DNA from: Dimorphilus gyrociliatus
Lineage: Eukaryota; Annelida; Polychaeta; Dinophilidae
NCBI GenBank assembly: GCA_904063045.1
Contig: CAJFCJ010000078.1
Span: 1 to 53,167, forward strand
Reading direction: 5' to 3'
Length of the DNA: 53,167 nt
The first letter of the stretch is position 1; each line of letters begins with the position of its first letter. A program made the position numbers and the translations under genes. Below the pieces are notes generated by a model. It saw only the letters and a list, made by a program, of their open reading frames with translations, did not search any database and was not told the origin of the DNA. Of the stretch, positions 22,753-33,079 are shown one piece after another.

Positions 22753-24259
22753 CTACAAGAAGGACTTTAGCGTACGATATTGATACTTTCTGAAATAATA
22801 AGATTCTTTTGATAGAATAGGCCTTTGTTTGTACTTCGGGACAAAACAATTCTTTTCAGCTGACAACTTCAGAAGAACATTGTCATGACAACCTCCCAAA
22901 AAAACATTCTTCAAAGTATTGGATGACTTGAAGTTCATTACAAATATTCGCTATTTTATCGCCCATCCTTTCATTGCCAGACAGATTTATTGTTTCAATT
23001 CTGGAGTAATGCCTTAGAAAATTTCCAATCTTTAAACTTTGTTTTTCTTTTAAATTTGTTAAATTTAAATCAACAATCTTTAAAGTATTTGATGACGTTT
23101 TCAATCCTTCAATAATCTTCAGTATTCCATTTCCCATGTTTATATTCCAAGATAAATTTATTTTTTCCAATCTGGAACAATATTTTAGTAAATTTCCAAT
23201 CTTTCTACTTTGTTTTTCATTTAAATTACAATCCTCCAAAATAAGAATCTTCAAAGTGGATGATGACCGTTTAAGCCCTTTACAGATCTTTGATATTCCA
23301 TTTCCCATACCAATATTCTGAGATAGATTAACTGTCTCAATTTTAGAACATTGTTTAAGGGCATTTCCAATCATTTTACTTTGTTGTTTATTTAAATTCA
23401 TAGAATTTAAATTAATATTTTTCAAAGTATTTGATGACATTTTAAATCCTTCGAAAAGATTGAATATTCCATTGCCTATCCCTGTATTCTCAGATAGATT
23501 AATTGTTTCTATTGTGGAACAACCTTTCAATACATTTCCAATGTTTTTGTATAGTATTCAAATTACAAGCTTTAAAAGTTATATCTATTACATGTTGTTT
23601 TGATTTTGTTAGATTTATCAAACCTTCAACTTCCTTATAAGTAATATGTTTTCCAGACATATCAATAATTTTTTTTCTCTCATCTTCCAGTTGTTTTTCA
23701 AGCTTTGAAAATAATTCCATTTGATTATTATCAAGGTTTTTCACTTTAAATTTGTCAATAATATCAGTATTGTTGTTAAGTTCTTTCTTTCACATCTATC
23801 AATTTTGTTTAGGGTTTCAGTTTGTCTTTTGTCTTCTTCATCCAAAATTCCATTCAATTTCTTATTCATTTGCTCAAACTTTGTCATTGAGAAAGTTTTA
23901 CAAGTCTCATGTTTGTCATCCAAACATGAAACGCATAATCTTTGAATACCATGTGTTTGGTAATACATATCTGACTGTTTTTCATGATATTTGCATAAAT
24001 TTTTCCTGCTTTTTAGATCTTGTAAACGACTAATAAATCGATGTTTTGGGAGTTGTGCAATATCTCCATTTTTTATTTCAATATTTTGTCTACATTCTGG
24101 ACAGCAGATTTCACAATTTTTTACTTGAAATTTTTGAATACATTCAAAACAGTATGTATGTTGGCAAGGCAGTATTCTTGGATCATTGCCTATCAAACTT
24201 CTATAGCAAATAGAACATTCAATTTCATCTTCATAAATGATGATTTGCTTGGATAACAT
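22753..24259 (-). pseudogene. RING-B-box-LRR gene, broken paralogue
   Basis: Three out-of-frame pieces follow the same order as the intact gene at 29941-31323. The RING (CSICYRSLIGNDPRILPCQH...) and B-box lie in 24259-23741. A short coiled-coil end lies in 23744-23499. Four or more LRR units (TINLSENTGIGNG type) lie in 23530-22883, with one more piece out of frame to 22753. About 70 codons of the coiled coil are missing between the first two pieces, and each junction is frameshifted. The LRR part extends further than in the intact paralogue. It is most likely a decayed tandem copy. Confidence 0.8.
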
Positions 24260-25114
24260 TCCAAATTTCTGGTTGATATTTCACTTTCCCATCCAATATT
24301 ATTAAACTATGAAGTTCTTAATGATAAAATAATATATGTAAGCAATCTTCTCTTAATATTGAAAATTGCTGTGTGCTATCAAGAAATATTTATATCCACT
24401 TTTTTTTGTTTTACAGCCAAAGATATAATATTTTATAGTAGTTGAGTGTTCTGTAGTTATAAAACTATATAAGGATAAATATTTATTATATCGTAAATAG
24501 TGTACTTGTCTTGTTTGATCAATTTATGAGTTTGCATGTCCAAAACATATGAACTATATGATTAAGCACTACAATTGAAGATTATAAAACAGTAATGTAA
24601 ACAACTTTGTGCTTTTAGATCTTGTTTATGGTATCACCTATAATTTGTGTATTGCGCTATTGTAACCACCGAAATTTCTTGCTCATTCCAATCCTTATCT
24701 TAAGGATTATAAGATGTAATGAAAAATATTCGTATATCTATGATTTTATCTTAAACTAGCCCTCAGTTTTCATTAACCATTTTCCATAACCTTAACAATC
24801 AGATTAATCATAACCATCCAGAGTTATACTATTAAACACTGTAATAACCATTTATTGAAAAGGATTTTTGTAGCTATAACTATCTTATAATCATAAAACT
24901 TCTGACAACTCTAATAATTACTTATCAATATATCAACCATGAAAGCATTAATCATAAAATTATCAGGCAATTGTCCACAACTATATATTGTTCTAAATGT
25001 ACAATTGGTTTATACCTTACCCATCACAAGAATTGACAACTTCAAAATTTTATGAAGTTAAGAGTGAAGTGCTAGAGAAAAATGTTTTCATTAATCTTTT
25101 ATAATACCGTATAT
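24260..25114. other. Interval without a recognisable gene
   Basis: Upstream flank of the broken RING-B-box-LRR gene followed by AT-rich DNA. No domain, RNA gene or terminal repeat was seen before the MULE target duplication at 25115. Confidence 0.4.
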
Positions 25115-25930
25115 TGAAAAAACGGTGCAGTGACATTTCGGCCCATTTTAGGACATTTCTTGTTGTAAGAAATGAAAATCATCTTCATAATTTGCATAAA
25201 AATCTGGAAAATGTTCTTCAATCAAGAATGGACTTGAAAGAAATTCTTCATATAAAGAGAGTAAAAGACCAAAGCATCCTAGAGATTTTGATTTTGAAAT
25301 CAATCTGAATGAAAATCCAATGGATTTCTTATTAAGAGATATAAAAGAAAAGAAAAATTGTTGTATTATATTTGGCACAAATCATCAAATAAAATTACTG
25401 GAATGTTGTAAAATTTGGTTTATTGATGAAATATTTAAAGTTGTTAGAGATCCATTTTATTAACTCTTTTCAATTCATGGATTCTTGAAAAAATATGATT
25501 AATATCAACAAGTTTCATTGATCTATGTTCTGATGAGTAGCAAGAAGAAAAACTTTTATATTGCTGTTGTGGAGTAAATTTGAAGAAAGAGAATTGAGTT
25601 TGGATGAATTATTGTATAGACTTGTTGATTTAAATATTTGTTAAAAGTTGATATTTCTTTCTCTGCACTTCAGTTATTAAAAAGTATGTACAATTACATT
25701 TTTTTTATATTAAAGAAATAAACATAATTGTTCACAAAACTAAAAATTATAATTGTCATGTTTATCAATTAAAGTACACTAAACCTATCTTCAAGTGAGA
25801 CACAATGCCTTTGGTATGATTACCTTAGAATGGGCCGAAATGTTCTGGGCCGAAATGTCCAAAATGGGCCGAAATGTCCAAAAGTGGGCCGAACTGTCCT
25901 GGGCCGAAATGTCCTGACCCCTGAAAAAAC
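25115..25930 (+). mobile_element. Degenerate MULE with 9-bp target duplication and repeated terminal units
   Basis: Element 25124-25921 (798 bp) is flanked by perfect 9-bp repeats TGAAAAAAC (25115-25123 and 25922-25930). The left end reads GTGACATTTCGGCCCATTTT. The right end is its inverse repeated about five times (units of TGGGCCGAAATGTCC). The interior is a decayed MULE transposase: YKESKRPKHPRDF at about 25249, KIWFIDEIFKVVRDPF around the first catalytic aspartate at about 25420, then LFSIHGFLKK after a stop. Confidence 0.92.
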
Positions 25931-25947
25931 ACATCAATAGCAGAATA

Positions 25948-26007
25948 GAGAAGCCAAGGTATTGATCTGTCTATCAATGAGTACACAGACCAATACCTTG
26001 GCTTCTC
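25948..26007. repeat. Perfect 17-bp inverted repeat (hairpin)
   Basis: GAGAAGCCAAGGTATTG at 25948-25964 is repeated inverted at 25991-26007, with 26 bases between. The inner edges (TCTGT / ACAGA) can extend the stem. It lies just right of the MULE target duplication. Confidence 0.85.
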
Positions 26008-26109
26008 CTCTGTGTGACAAAAAAAGGACAACGAAATGCTATAACATTGGCCAAACACAGGTCTTCATTAGTCAGTTTGAAGGTTCATCTTTAATTACCT
26101 GTTAAGTGA

Positions 26110-26164
26110 TGATTGGATATCAGAGGCAAACCTTAAAGTATATAAATCCTCACTATTTTCATTC
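26110..26164 (-). repeat. Dispersed repeat fragment, inverted relative to 29431-29488
   Basis: The reverse strand here matches 29431-29488 almost base for base (GAATGAAAATAGTGAGG, then TTATATACTTT and GATATCCAAT). A weaker relative is seen near 49420-49510. Confidence 0.7.
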
Positions 26165-26199
26165 TATTCATTTGTATCATTTGTTTAAAGGTTCGAGTA

Positions 26200-26440
26200 A
26201 AACCAGTACTGTTGTAAGTGGCAATCACATAAATTAGCCAAGCAAGAGCAGCACAATATGAAATGCCGTTTTCTCTCATCTTGCTCATTTAATTTGCATG
26301 GTCTGCCACATTTAGACAAATTCTCAATTATATTGTGTAAGTTGAACTTTTTCCAGATTCTTTGAGCACTGCATCTGGAAATTTCAAGTATTTCCACAAT
26401 TTGTTTTTTAACAATCAAATAAAAAAACAAGAAAGTTTTT
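26200..26440 (-). pseudogene. Tc1-like transposase N-terminal fragment
   Basis: The minus strand encodes ISRCSAQRIWKKFNLHNIIE and CGRPCKLNEQDER. This closely matches the helix-turn-helix and linker of the Tc1 element at 11929 (ISRISAQNIWKKF, SGRPVKLSEQDER). The catalytic part is absent. Confidence 0.75.
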
Positions 26441-26535
26441 CTGCAATTTGAAAAGATATAGAGAGCACTATTGATTCAGTTGCAAAAGAAAATAGTCATT
26501 TATTTAGACAATAAAGATCTATTTACATTTCTCAT

Positions 26536-27692
26536 TTACATTATTGTTTCTATTTCACAGACTTTCATTAATTCTCTTTTATCATTTATATTACTGTAGA
26601 ATGCTTGACAAAAGTCATCACCACAATTACAATTATACTGGCATTCAACTGGAGAGGCAAGAATCAGATTACATGCAATAAAATTTCCATTGAATGAAGA
26701 ATTTATTTGATGATCTAAAGGTAGATAAACAATTATTCCATTCATTTCTTTCCCTTGAAACCCAGAATAACAAATTAAATTTTCTCCTTTAATACCAACT
26801 TTAAATTGACTTAAACTATTGTCCACTGATGGCCATGGAAATCTAACTGTTATTGGCATTTTTCCAATTGTTTCACATGTCATTTCGTCATTATCAAAAA
26901 ATTTATGTTCTTTAGAGACTGTTTTTGTTCCAAGTTTTTCATCGAAAATAAAATTCCCATAAAAGCAAATATTTTTATCATAATCTTTGGTAATTTCATT
27001 CAAATTCATTTTCTAGAAAGGGATAATCCTTAAAATTGGCTTTTACTTAAATGAGAAAGCTAACCTTCAAGTATAGGCCTGTTGGAGTGAAAGCAATCGC
27101 TTTATTTTGATTTTTAGCATCAGAAATTACAGTCTCTTTCTGAAAGTAGCCGAATGCTGTGCCAGCTGATCCTTCATATCCACCAATAAAGCATGTTAAT
27201 CTTTTATCAGCAATACGGTGATACGATGTTAAGGAAGTATAGTAACTTTTACAATCTGTTTTCAAATAGCAACTACGTGGCATTCCCATAACATATGCAG
27301 CACACTGACTCTCTTCTAGACAAATCCTGGAACATTCCTTCACTGTAGAGACAACATAGAGTCCAATATCTGAACCAGCACAATCTTGTCCATCTATATA
27401 TTTTTTAAAACCAATCACTTCACTGGTTCTAAAGTAGCAGCCATAGCCCACCTCGTGACATAGTTGTCCAACATCACATGTAGTCTTTCCATTGTCGGTA
27501 TCTTGAAGAAAAAAGTGATTAAAACAAAGGTTATTAATTTCAAACAATTGTGTAGTTTATTGGTTGTTTACCTCCTACTTTTACACGGGAATCAACTGGA
27601 ATATCGCAAGAACCTATGGCAAAGCTACATTTGAAAAAATAGTTTAGTCCACCAAAAAGAAGGGCACAAACTCGTAATGTTGACCATTCCAT
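26536..27692 (-). CDS. Secreted PAN/Apple-domain protein
   Basis: Exons 27692-27572, 27501-27065 and 27012-26536 join with matching phases to 344 residues. Residues 1-30 form a signal peptide with the core CALLFGGLNYFF. The middle exon is cysteine-rich. Its second half has the PAN/Apple pattern: DGQDCAGSD, VKECSRICLEESQCAAYVMG, CYLKTDC. The last exon is unrecognised but also has paired cysteines (CQYNCNCGDDFC). PAN modules bind proteins or sugars outside the cell. The gene looks intact: start, three introns-exons and TAA stop are consistent. The upstream 200 bases show no clear TATA box. Confidence 0.75.
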
Positions 27693-28658
27693 TGTAATTT
27701 TTTTTCAATTGATTTTGTGTCCCCAATGAAAATTTTAATCACACTGAAAATTCATACTTGCATTTAATTATTGCATATTATTAACATTTATATATGAAAT
27801 GTAGCCAATGACTACTGATTAAATAGAAAATAACTGTTACAATGATCAATTACTTCACTTGCAGATTAAATTCGCATATAGACACTAATTCTTAAAATTT
27901 TTAATCAGAAACGATTTTGTGGTCCTACCTTAACGCCAATCCAGCCCTGGACCATATTTTAAGCACTTCCTGGTACCAAACCCTTAATTTGGACTCAGCT
28001 AATTTACAAATTAATAAATTGCAAATACATTATTAATGAAATAAATGTTAACTTTAACATTTTGCTCAGAGTAAAATGACATCCATGACCTTTAAACATT
28101 TTACATTTTATGTTGCTTTTCAAAATATCAATGATATTTTCTATGTTAAATTTACTAGTTTGTAAAATATTGAATAATATTTCATTCATTTTAGAAATTT
28201 TTATTCAAGGAATTTTAAATGTTAAAATTTGAATTTATCATACTCTTTTTTTTTAATATATGCATTGGCCTTTTTTCTGATTTAAGTTTCTCTACAGCTG
28301 AAATAAGACTTGATTTCTGTTTTAAAATGTCTATAAGAATTTAAGAATTTATCCATCATCCCCATAGCAAGCTTTCCAGACTTTCTTTGGTTTGTAAGCT
28401 GTCTATGATAAGAACTACATTCCTTTTGTTGAATGCATTTGTTAACAGCTTCCCATTCCTGATTGGTCTATTATAATTTCTCATTCTGAATTGAAAATCA
28501 TCTATGATTTTAATCTTAGACATACACTCGAAGTGTGTAACTTCTTGTTCCTGTATATCGAAAATAGCCATTTGTCTTTGTTTAGCTTCCTTCACTGTCG
28601 GTTCTTCACTCAGAAAAGAAGAAAAGAAGCAGTGGAGCATTACCTACCAGAGGATCAA
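27693..28658. other. Interval with MITE relic and unassigned frames
   Basis: Around 27905-28030 lies a diverged relative of the 9-bp-TSD MITE, alignable with 16870-16960 (TTTTAAGCACTTCCT and neighbouring bases). A 94-residue minus-strand frame at 28356-28640 is charged, without a domain I can name. Confidence 0.35.
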
Positions 28659-28876
28659 GGGGTCGACAGAAAACGTCCACAAATGAGAAATTTCAAGACA
28701 AAAATTTGGATTGAGAAATGGTTAGGCAAAAGAAAACAGCAACTGATTTGTAGTTAGGAGGGTCTCCTCTGAGGGTTAGGGGTAAAGGAAAAAGGGTTAG
28801 GTACAGCTAAGGGCTGGGTTAGGGTTAGGGTAAAAGCACTGATTTGTGGACGTTTTCTGTCGTATCCGAGGATCAA
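28650..28876 (+). mobile_element. MITE with 9-bp target duplication, copy 2
   Basis: Element 28659-28867 (209 bp) is flanked by perfect GAGGATCAA repeats. It has the same CGACAGAAAACG terminal core and internal GGGTTAGGGTTAGGGT as copy 1. Confidence 0.92.
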
Positions 28877-28955
28877 TGGTCTGCACTTTATTAACATTAG
28901 ACTGCTTAAGTTTGGTAGTGACACATCATTAACTAAAGCAAACAATACTGTAAGA

Positions 28956-29201
28956 ATGCTGCCACCAAAACAATTTTGTCAAGGACAATCTTATGATTTT
29001 TCTGATGAACCAGTATGTACCTTTGAAACTCAACAAATGTCCAAAATAATGACAAATATTTATGAAATAAAAGCTGAAAAACTGGCATTTCAAGCACTTA
29101 AGTGTATGGTAAACGCAGAGTCAACTTTCAAACTTATTACTTCTTTGGAGCAAAAAAGCACAGAATTGAAAAACAATTACCTTGACCAAAAAGCAATGTA
29201 G
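28956..29201 (+). CDS. Hypothetical short frame, unassigned
   Basis: An 81-residue frame predicted to be mostly helical (MSKIMTNIYEIKAEKLAFQA). It has no signal peptide and no known motif. It may be an exon of a gene interrupted by the MITE beside it, or chance. Confidence 0.2.
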   Translation: MLPPKQFCQGQSYDFSDEPVCTFETQQMSKIMTNIYEIKAEKLAFQALKCMVNAESTFKLITSLEQKSTELKNNYLDQKAM

Positions 29202-29940
29202 AACAATGCTTAATTCTAAGAAAACTCTAGATGGACAAAAACTTATTCAGAAAGGAAAACTTCGTGAATTTGGTGAAAACAAATTATGATTATTATTATT
29301 TGATTTTATTAACTAAATACAATGTTTTAAAGTATAATTGTTGAGCTAGTAGAAGAGTAGAATGCTTGTTTCGGTGGAGGTCATTTCAAGATCATCTTCT
29401 CAGATGCTTGGATTGAGTTATGATGATTGGAATGAAAATAGTGAGGATTTATATACTTTGAGGTTTGCTTCTGATATCCAATAATCACTCTACAGTTGCC
29501 AAAACTGTCTAATTTATATTTATCACTTGCAACAGGATGTTAAAAGGTTCAACATTTATGCAGGCTAATTGAATTATAATTTGGCAACGCCTTAGGCAAA
29601 CTAGATATATCGACAATATTTCCAAAGCTGAAACTTTCCGCTGCGAAATTAAAAGTCTTGTTTTTTGAAGATTGCCACTTGGACAAGTAACAATTGACCC
29701 ACAAGATTTAGTCCTAACTTGTAACCAGTTTGAAAAAGTCAGAAACAGGTTTGATGAAATGCATTTCATTAGCAATATATCTTATAGTTCAATATATGAG
29801 TGTGTGTGATTTGTAATAATGTTGTGAACTTGTGTAGACTGGTGTGTTGACTTTGCTAAAATATTTTCCTCTAATTTGTTTAACATTTATAGCTTTTCAA
29901 ATTTTTAATACACTTGTAAAAGATTATCAAAGTATTCACT
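29202..29940. other. Interval with dispersed repeat copy
   Basis: 29431-29488 is the direct-orientation copy of the repeat also present inverted at 26110-26164. The remainder holds short frames only. Confidence 0.4.
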
Positions 29941-31323
29941 TTATTCCTCATTTAAATCAAAAATGTCTAACTGAAGATTCTTCAAAGTATTTGATGACGC
30001 TTGAAATCCTTCCAATATATTCAATGATCCATTTTTAGTAGTTTCATTGTTTGTTTCAATTGTTGAACAATGTTTTAGCAAACTTCTAATCCATATACTT
30101 TGTTCCTCATTAAGATCACAATAATCCAAATAAAGATTTTTCAAGGTTTTGGATGACATTTGAAGTCCGTCACAAATATTGAACAATCCATTTCCCATAT
30201 TCTTATTCCCAGATAGATTTATTGTTTCTATTGATGAACAATTTTTTAGCATATTTCCAATCAGTCTACTTTGTTCCTCTTTTAAATCACACCAACTTAA
30301 ATTAAAATTCCTCAAAGTTTTTGATGACATTTGAAGTCCTTCACAAAAATTCATAATTCCATTGCCCATATTTTTATTTCCTGTAAGATTTATTGTTTCT
30401 ATTGATGAACAATGTCTTAGTAAATTGCCAATATTTTCAGTTTGTGCTCTGTTTAAATTATAAGCTTCAAAATTAATATTTATTCCTATATTCCTTGATT
30501 TTATTACATTTGCCAAATCTTCAACATCATTACATGTTATACCTTTTTCATACATTTTCATTTTCTCATATTCTAATTGGTTTTTTAACTTTAAAAATGT
30601 TTTTAATTGTCTTTTGTCAAAGTTTTCTATTTCAATATTATCAATAAAATCAAAATTATTTAAAAATTCATAATGAACTGCAAAGTTTGTATTAATTTCT
30701 ATTTTTTCTTTCTTTGATCTTTTTAAAATAACTTCAAGTTTTTCAGATTCACAAATGAATGTTTCAAAAAATTCAACCATTAGTTCATTTAGTGAAATAA
30801 ACTTTTGTCTCATAATATCATAATCTTTCTGAATTTTTTTTATTGCTTTTCTTTCATATTCATTTATTTTGTCCAAGATTTCTGTTGTACTTTTTTCATT
30901 TTTATTCAAAATTCTATTAAATGTTTCCTTCATTTGTTCAAATTTTTCCATTGAGAAAATTGTACAAGTCTCATGATTGCCATCTAAACATGAAGTACAT
31001 AATCCTTGGATACTATGTGTTTGGCAATAGATATCTGACTCCTTTCCATGATATTTGCATAGATTTTTCCTATTCAGTAGATCTTGAACAGAATTTACAA
31101 TTCGATTTTGTTGAAGTAGATTGATATTTCCAAATCTTATTTTGACAATTTGTCGGCATTTAGGACAAACAATTTTAAAATTTTTCAGTTTCAATTGTTT
31201 AATACATCCAAAACAGAATGTATGTTGACAAGGTAACATTCTTTGATCCTTTCCCACCATGGATTCTAAACAAATTGCACATTCAAGTTCATTTTCACTA
31301 ATGATATATTGTTTGGCTGCCAT
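29941..31323 (-). CDS. RING-B-box-coiled-coil-LRR protein (TRIM-like with LRRs)
   Basis: A single open frame of 460 residues. The RING ligands are C15, C18, C32, H34, C37, C40, C53 and C56. A B-box2-like finger follows with C89, H92, C100, C109, C112, H117 and C120 (the last usually His). A charged coiled coil spans about 125-260. Four ribonuclease-inhibitor-type LRR units fill 275 to the end (SSIETINLTGNKNMGNGI, SSKTLRNFNLSWCDL). TRIM proteins are ubiquitin ligases, many in antiviral or innate immune control. Here LRRs stand where NHL, filamin or B30.2 domains usually sit. It stops at the start of an LRR unit, while the broken paralogue at 22753 runs further, so the tail may be shortened. 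Confidence 0.9.
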   Translation of the reverse strand: MAAKQYIISENELECAICLESMVGKDQRMLPCQHTFCFGCIKQLKLKNFKIVCPKCRQIVKIRFGNINLLQQNRIVNSVQDLLNRKNLCKYHGKESDIYCQTHSIQGLCTSCLDGNHETCTIFSMEKFEQMKETFNRILNKNEKSTTEILDKINEYERKAIKKIQKDYDIMRQKFISLNELMVEFFETFICESEKLEVILKRSKKEKIEINTNFAVHYEFLNNFDFIDNIEIENFDKRQLKTFLKLKNQLEYEKMKMYEKGITCNDVEDLANVIKSRNIGININFEAYNLNRAQTENIGNLLRHCSSIETINLTGNKNMGNGIMNFCEGLQMSSKTLRNFNLSWCDLKEEQSRLIGNMLKNCSSIETINLSGNKNMGNGLFNICDGLQMSSKTLKNLYLDYCDLNEEQSIWIRSLLKHCSTIETNNETTKNGSLNILEGFQASSNTLKNLQLDIFDLNEE

Positions 31324-31860
31324 TTTGAATCAATGACTAGTATTGTTGTTTTACTTTCGTTTTCTATATTTGCAGCTATTAAATCAACAATGGAAAAATT
31401 TAGACACATTTTGATAGGTCAACTTATAATTGACATTAAAAACTGTTTGTTCGCTCTAAAGCATATTTTTCGTCTAAATTTTTATGGGAAAAGAGTGATA
31501 TTAGTGTAATTATTTCTTGTTTTGACTTTGTCTCATCATTACTGCAACATTCAGTTCACATCTGGTTTGGCATTCAAGTAGATGGATTCACCATATTTGT
31601 TTATGTCTGTTTGAGTCTCTCAATCTCAATTTGTGCAATTTGAACATATCCCATCATAAGAAAAATTTTCTTTATGAATAATAACTTAACCTTAAACTCT
31701 ATCTTCAAAAATATTTTCTATTAGAATATAATATACTGTATACACAAATAAAGAATAATGTTGTTGAAATAAGTGATAACTCTACAGTTTCACATGGAAA
31801 ATGATAATCCAAATGTGCAGTGTGCACTTAGAAACATCAACATAATAATATTTAGACTTA
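31324..31860. other. Upstream flank of the RING-B-box-LRR gene
   Basis: No coding or repeat pattern recognised. Short frames only. Confidence 0.35.
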
Positions 31861-31864
31861 GATA

Positions 31865-32020
31865 TTATAGAACTTTAGAAAGGCTTTTATTTCGTAGCAA
31901 TTATAATGGTGGAAGTTTAGAAAAAGTGTTATTTCATAGAAATTATAATGGTGGAAGTTTAGAAAGACATTTATTTAGTAGAAATAGAGTCTAGAACTTT
32001 AAAAAGGCTTTTATTTCGTA
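31865..32020 (+). repeat. Imperfect tandem repeat, ~42-bp period
   Basis: AATGGTGGAAGTTTAGAAA and a following TTATTT-TAGAAATTAT stretch recur with a period of 42 bases in about three copies. They lead directly into the LTR-like repeat, whose own first bases (GAACTTTAAAAAGGC) are a further variant of the unit. Confidence 0.7.
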
Positions 32021-32445
32021 GTAAACATATTCTTTGACCAAAACAGATGTTGGATTATAGAATTAACAATGGAACAAACAATATAGAAAACTTGCATGTC
32101 AAACTTGTTACATCTTATTCAAAAACAGAGGCGGGAGAGGCAGGCTTGTTTTTGCAGTGCCACATGTTAGCCAGAAGTGATGCAATAGTTTTTCATGTCT
32201 TTGTTATATGTGCATTGTGAGACTGTTACATTTCAACTTCATAATCTTTTGACCAAGTGAACCCAAACTTTGGTAAATGTATAAAAGAAAATACATTTCC
32301 CCAGTTTGGCAGTTCAGTTCTTAAAGGTTAACTGGTTGTTTAAACTTGCTAATTTAGAACTAGAAACTCATTTACTATATACATATTCTTTAAATGAAAT
32401 ACTGCCATTTTGTTGAGTAATTTCTACCGAAATTACATTTGTTAA
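31985..32445 (+). repeat. Dispersed LTR-like repeat, copy 2
   Basis: Matches 5079-5540 along its whole length with scattered changes. TATAAAAG lies at 32280 and TCAGTTC at 32314, again 34 bases apart. No linked retroelement genes are visible between or beside the copies. Confidence 0.65.
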
Positions 32446-33079
32446 AACTACTTGTGGACGAATTTGGAAGGTTCTATTTGGAGCAGTACTTTGGCAGATT
32501 GGTAAATGATTGGAAAGGACGAATACTGTTCAGAAGAAGCAGAAATTCCTACAATTACAATACAACAAAGTATATGCAGTTCAGTTCTTTATAAGCATTT
32601 TTTCAAAAACCATATACTTTAAAAACATAGTCAAAGTTCAATGGTTAAGTTGAATGTTATCCAAAATTATTACATATTACAAAATGTGCTGATCACCTAT
32701 AAATGTATCTGACCTAATTACTTAGGTTGAATGTAACCAATACTTTGGTGTTACTATTAAATGATCAATATGAATGATTTTGGCCGGGATGAGAATGAAA
32801 CTCCTATAATCCTATGAAGCTAATTGCTCAATTCCTGGAGGATGGTTAGAATGGCCAGCATAGAGCAGTTTAGATGTTCCTTATGGTGAAGAAGGAAGTT
32901 AAACTAGAACAAGAGAATACAATAATCTTCATCCAGTAATTAGTCGATTAGAGCAACCAGATAACTTAAAATAACTAGATCAATGCAAAAAATATTGCAT
33001 TAATGTAAAACTTTAATTAGTTCTTCTAAATACATTTAACAATTAGGGGGAAATGGGTCTGACAATAGCCAGCTTTGTA
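32446..33079. other. Interval without a recognisable gene
   Basis: AT-rich DNA with no frame, repeat or RNA pattern that I can support. Confidence 0.4.
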
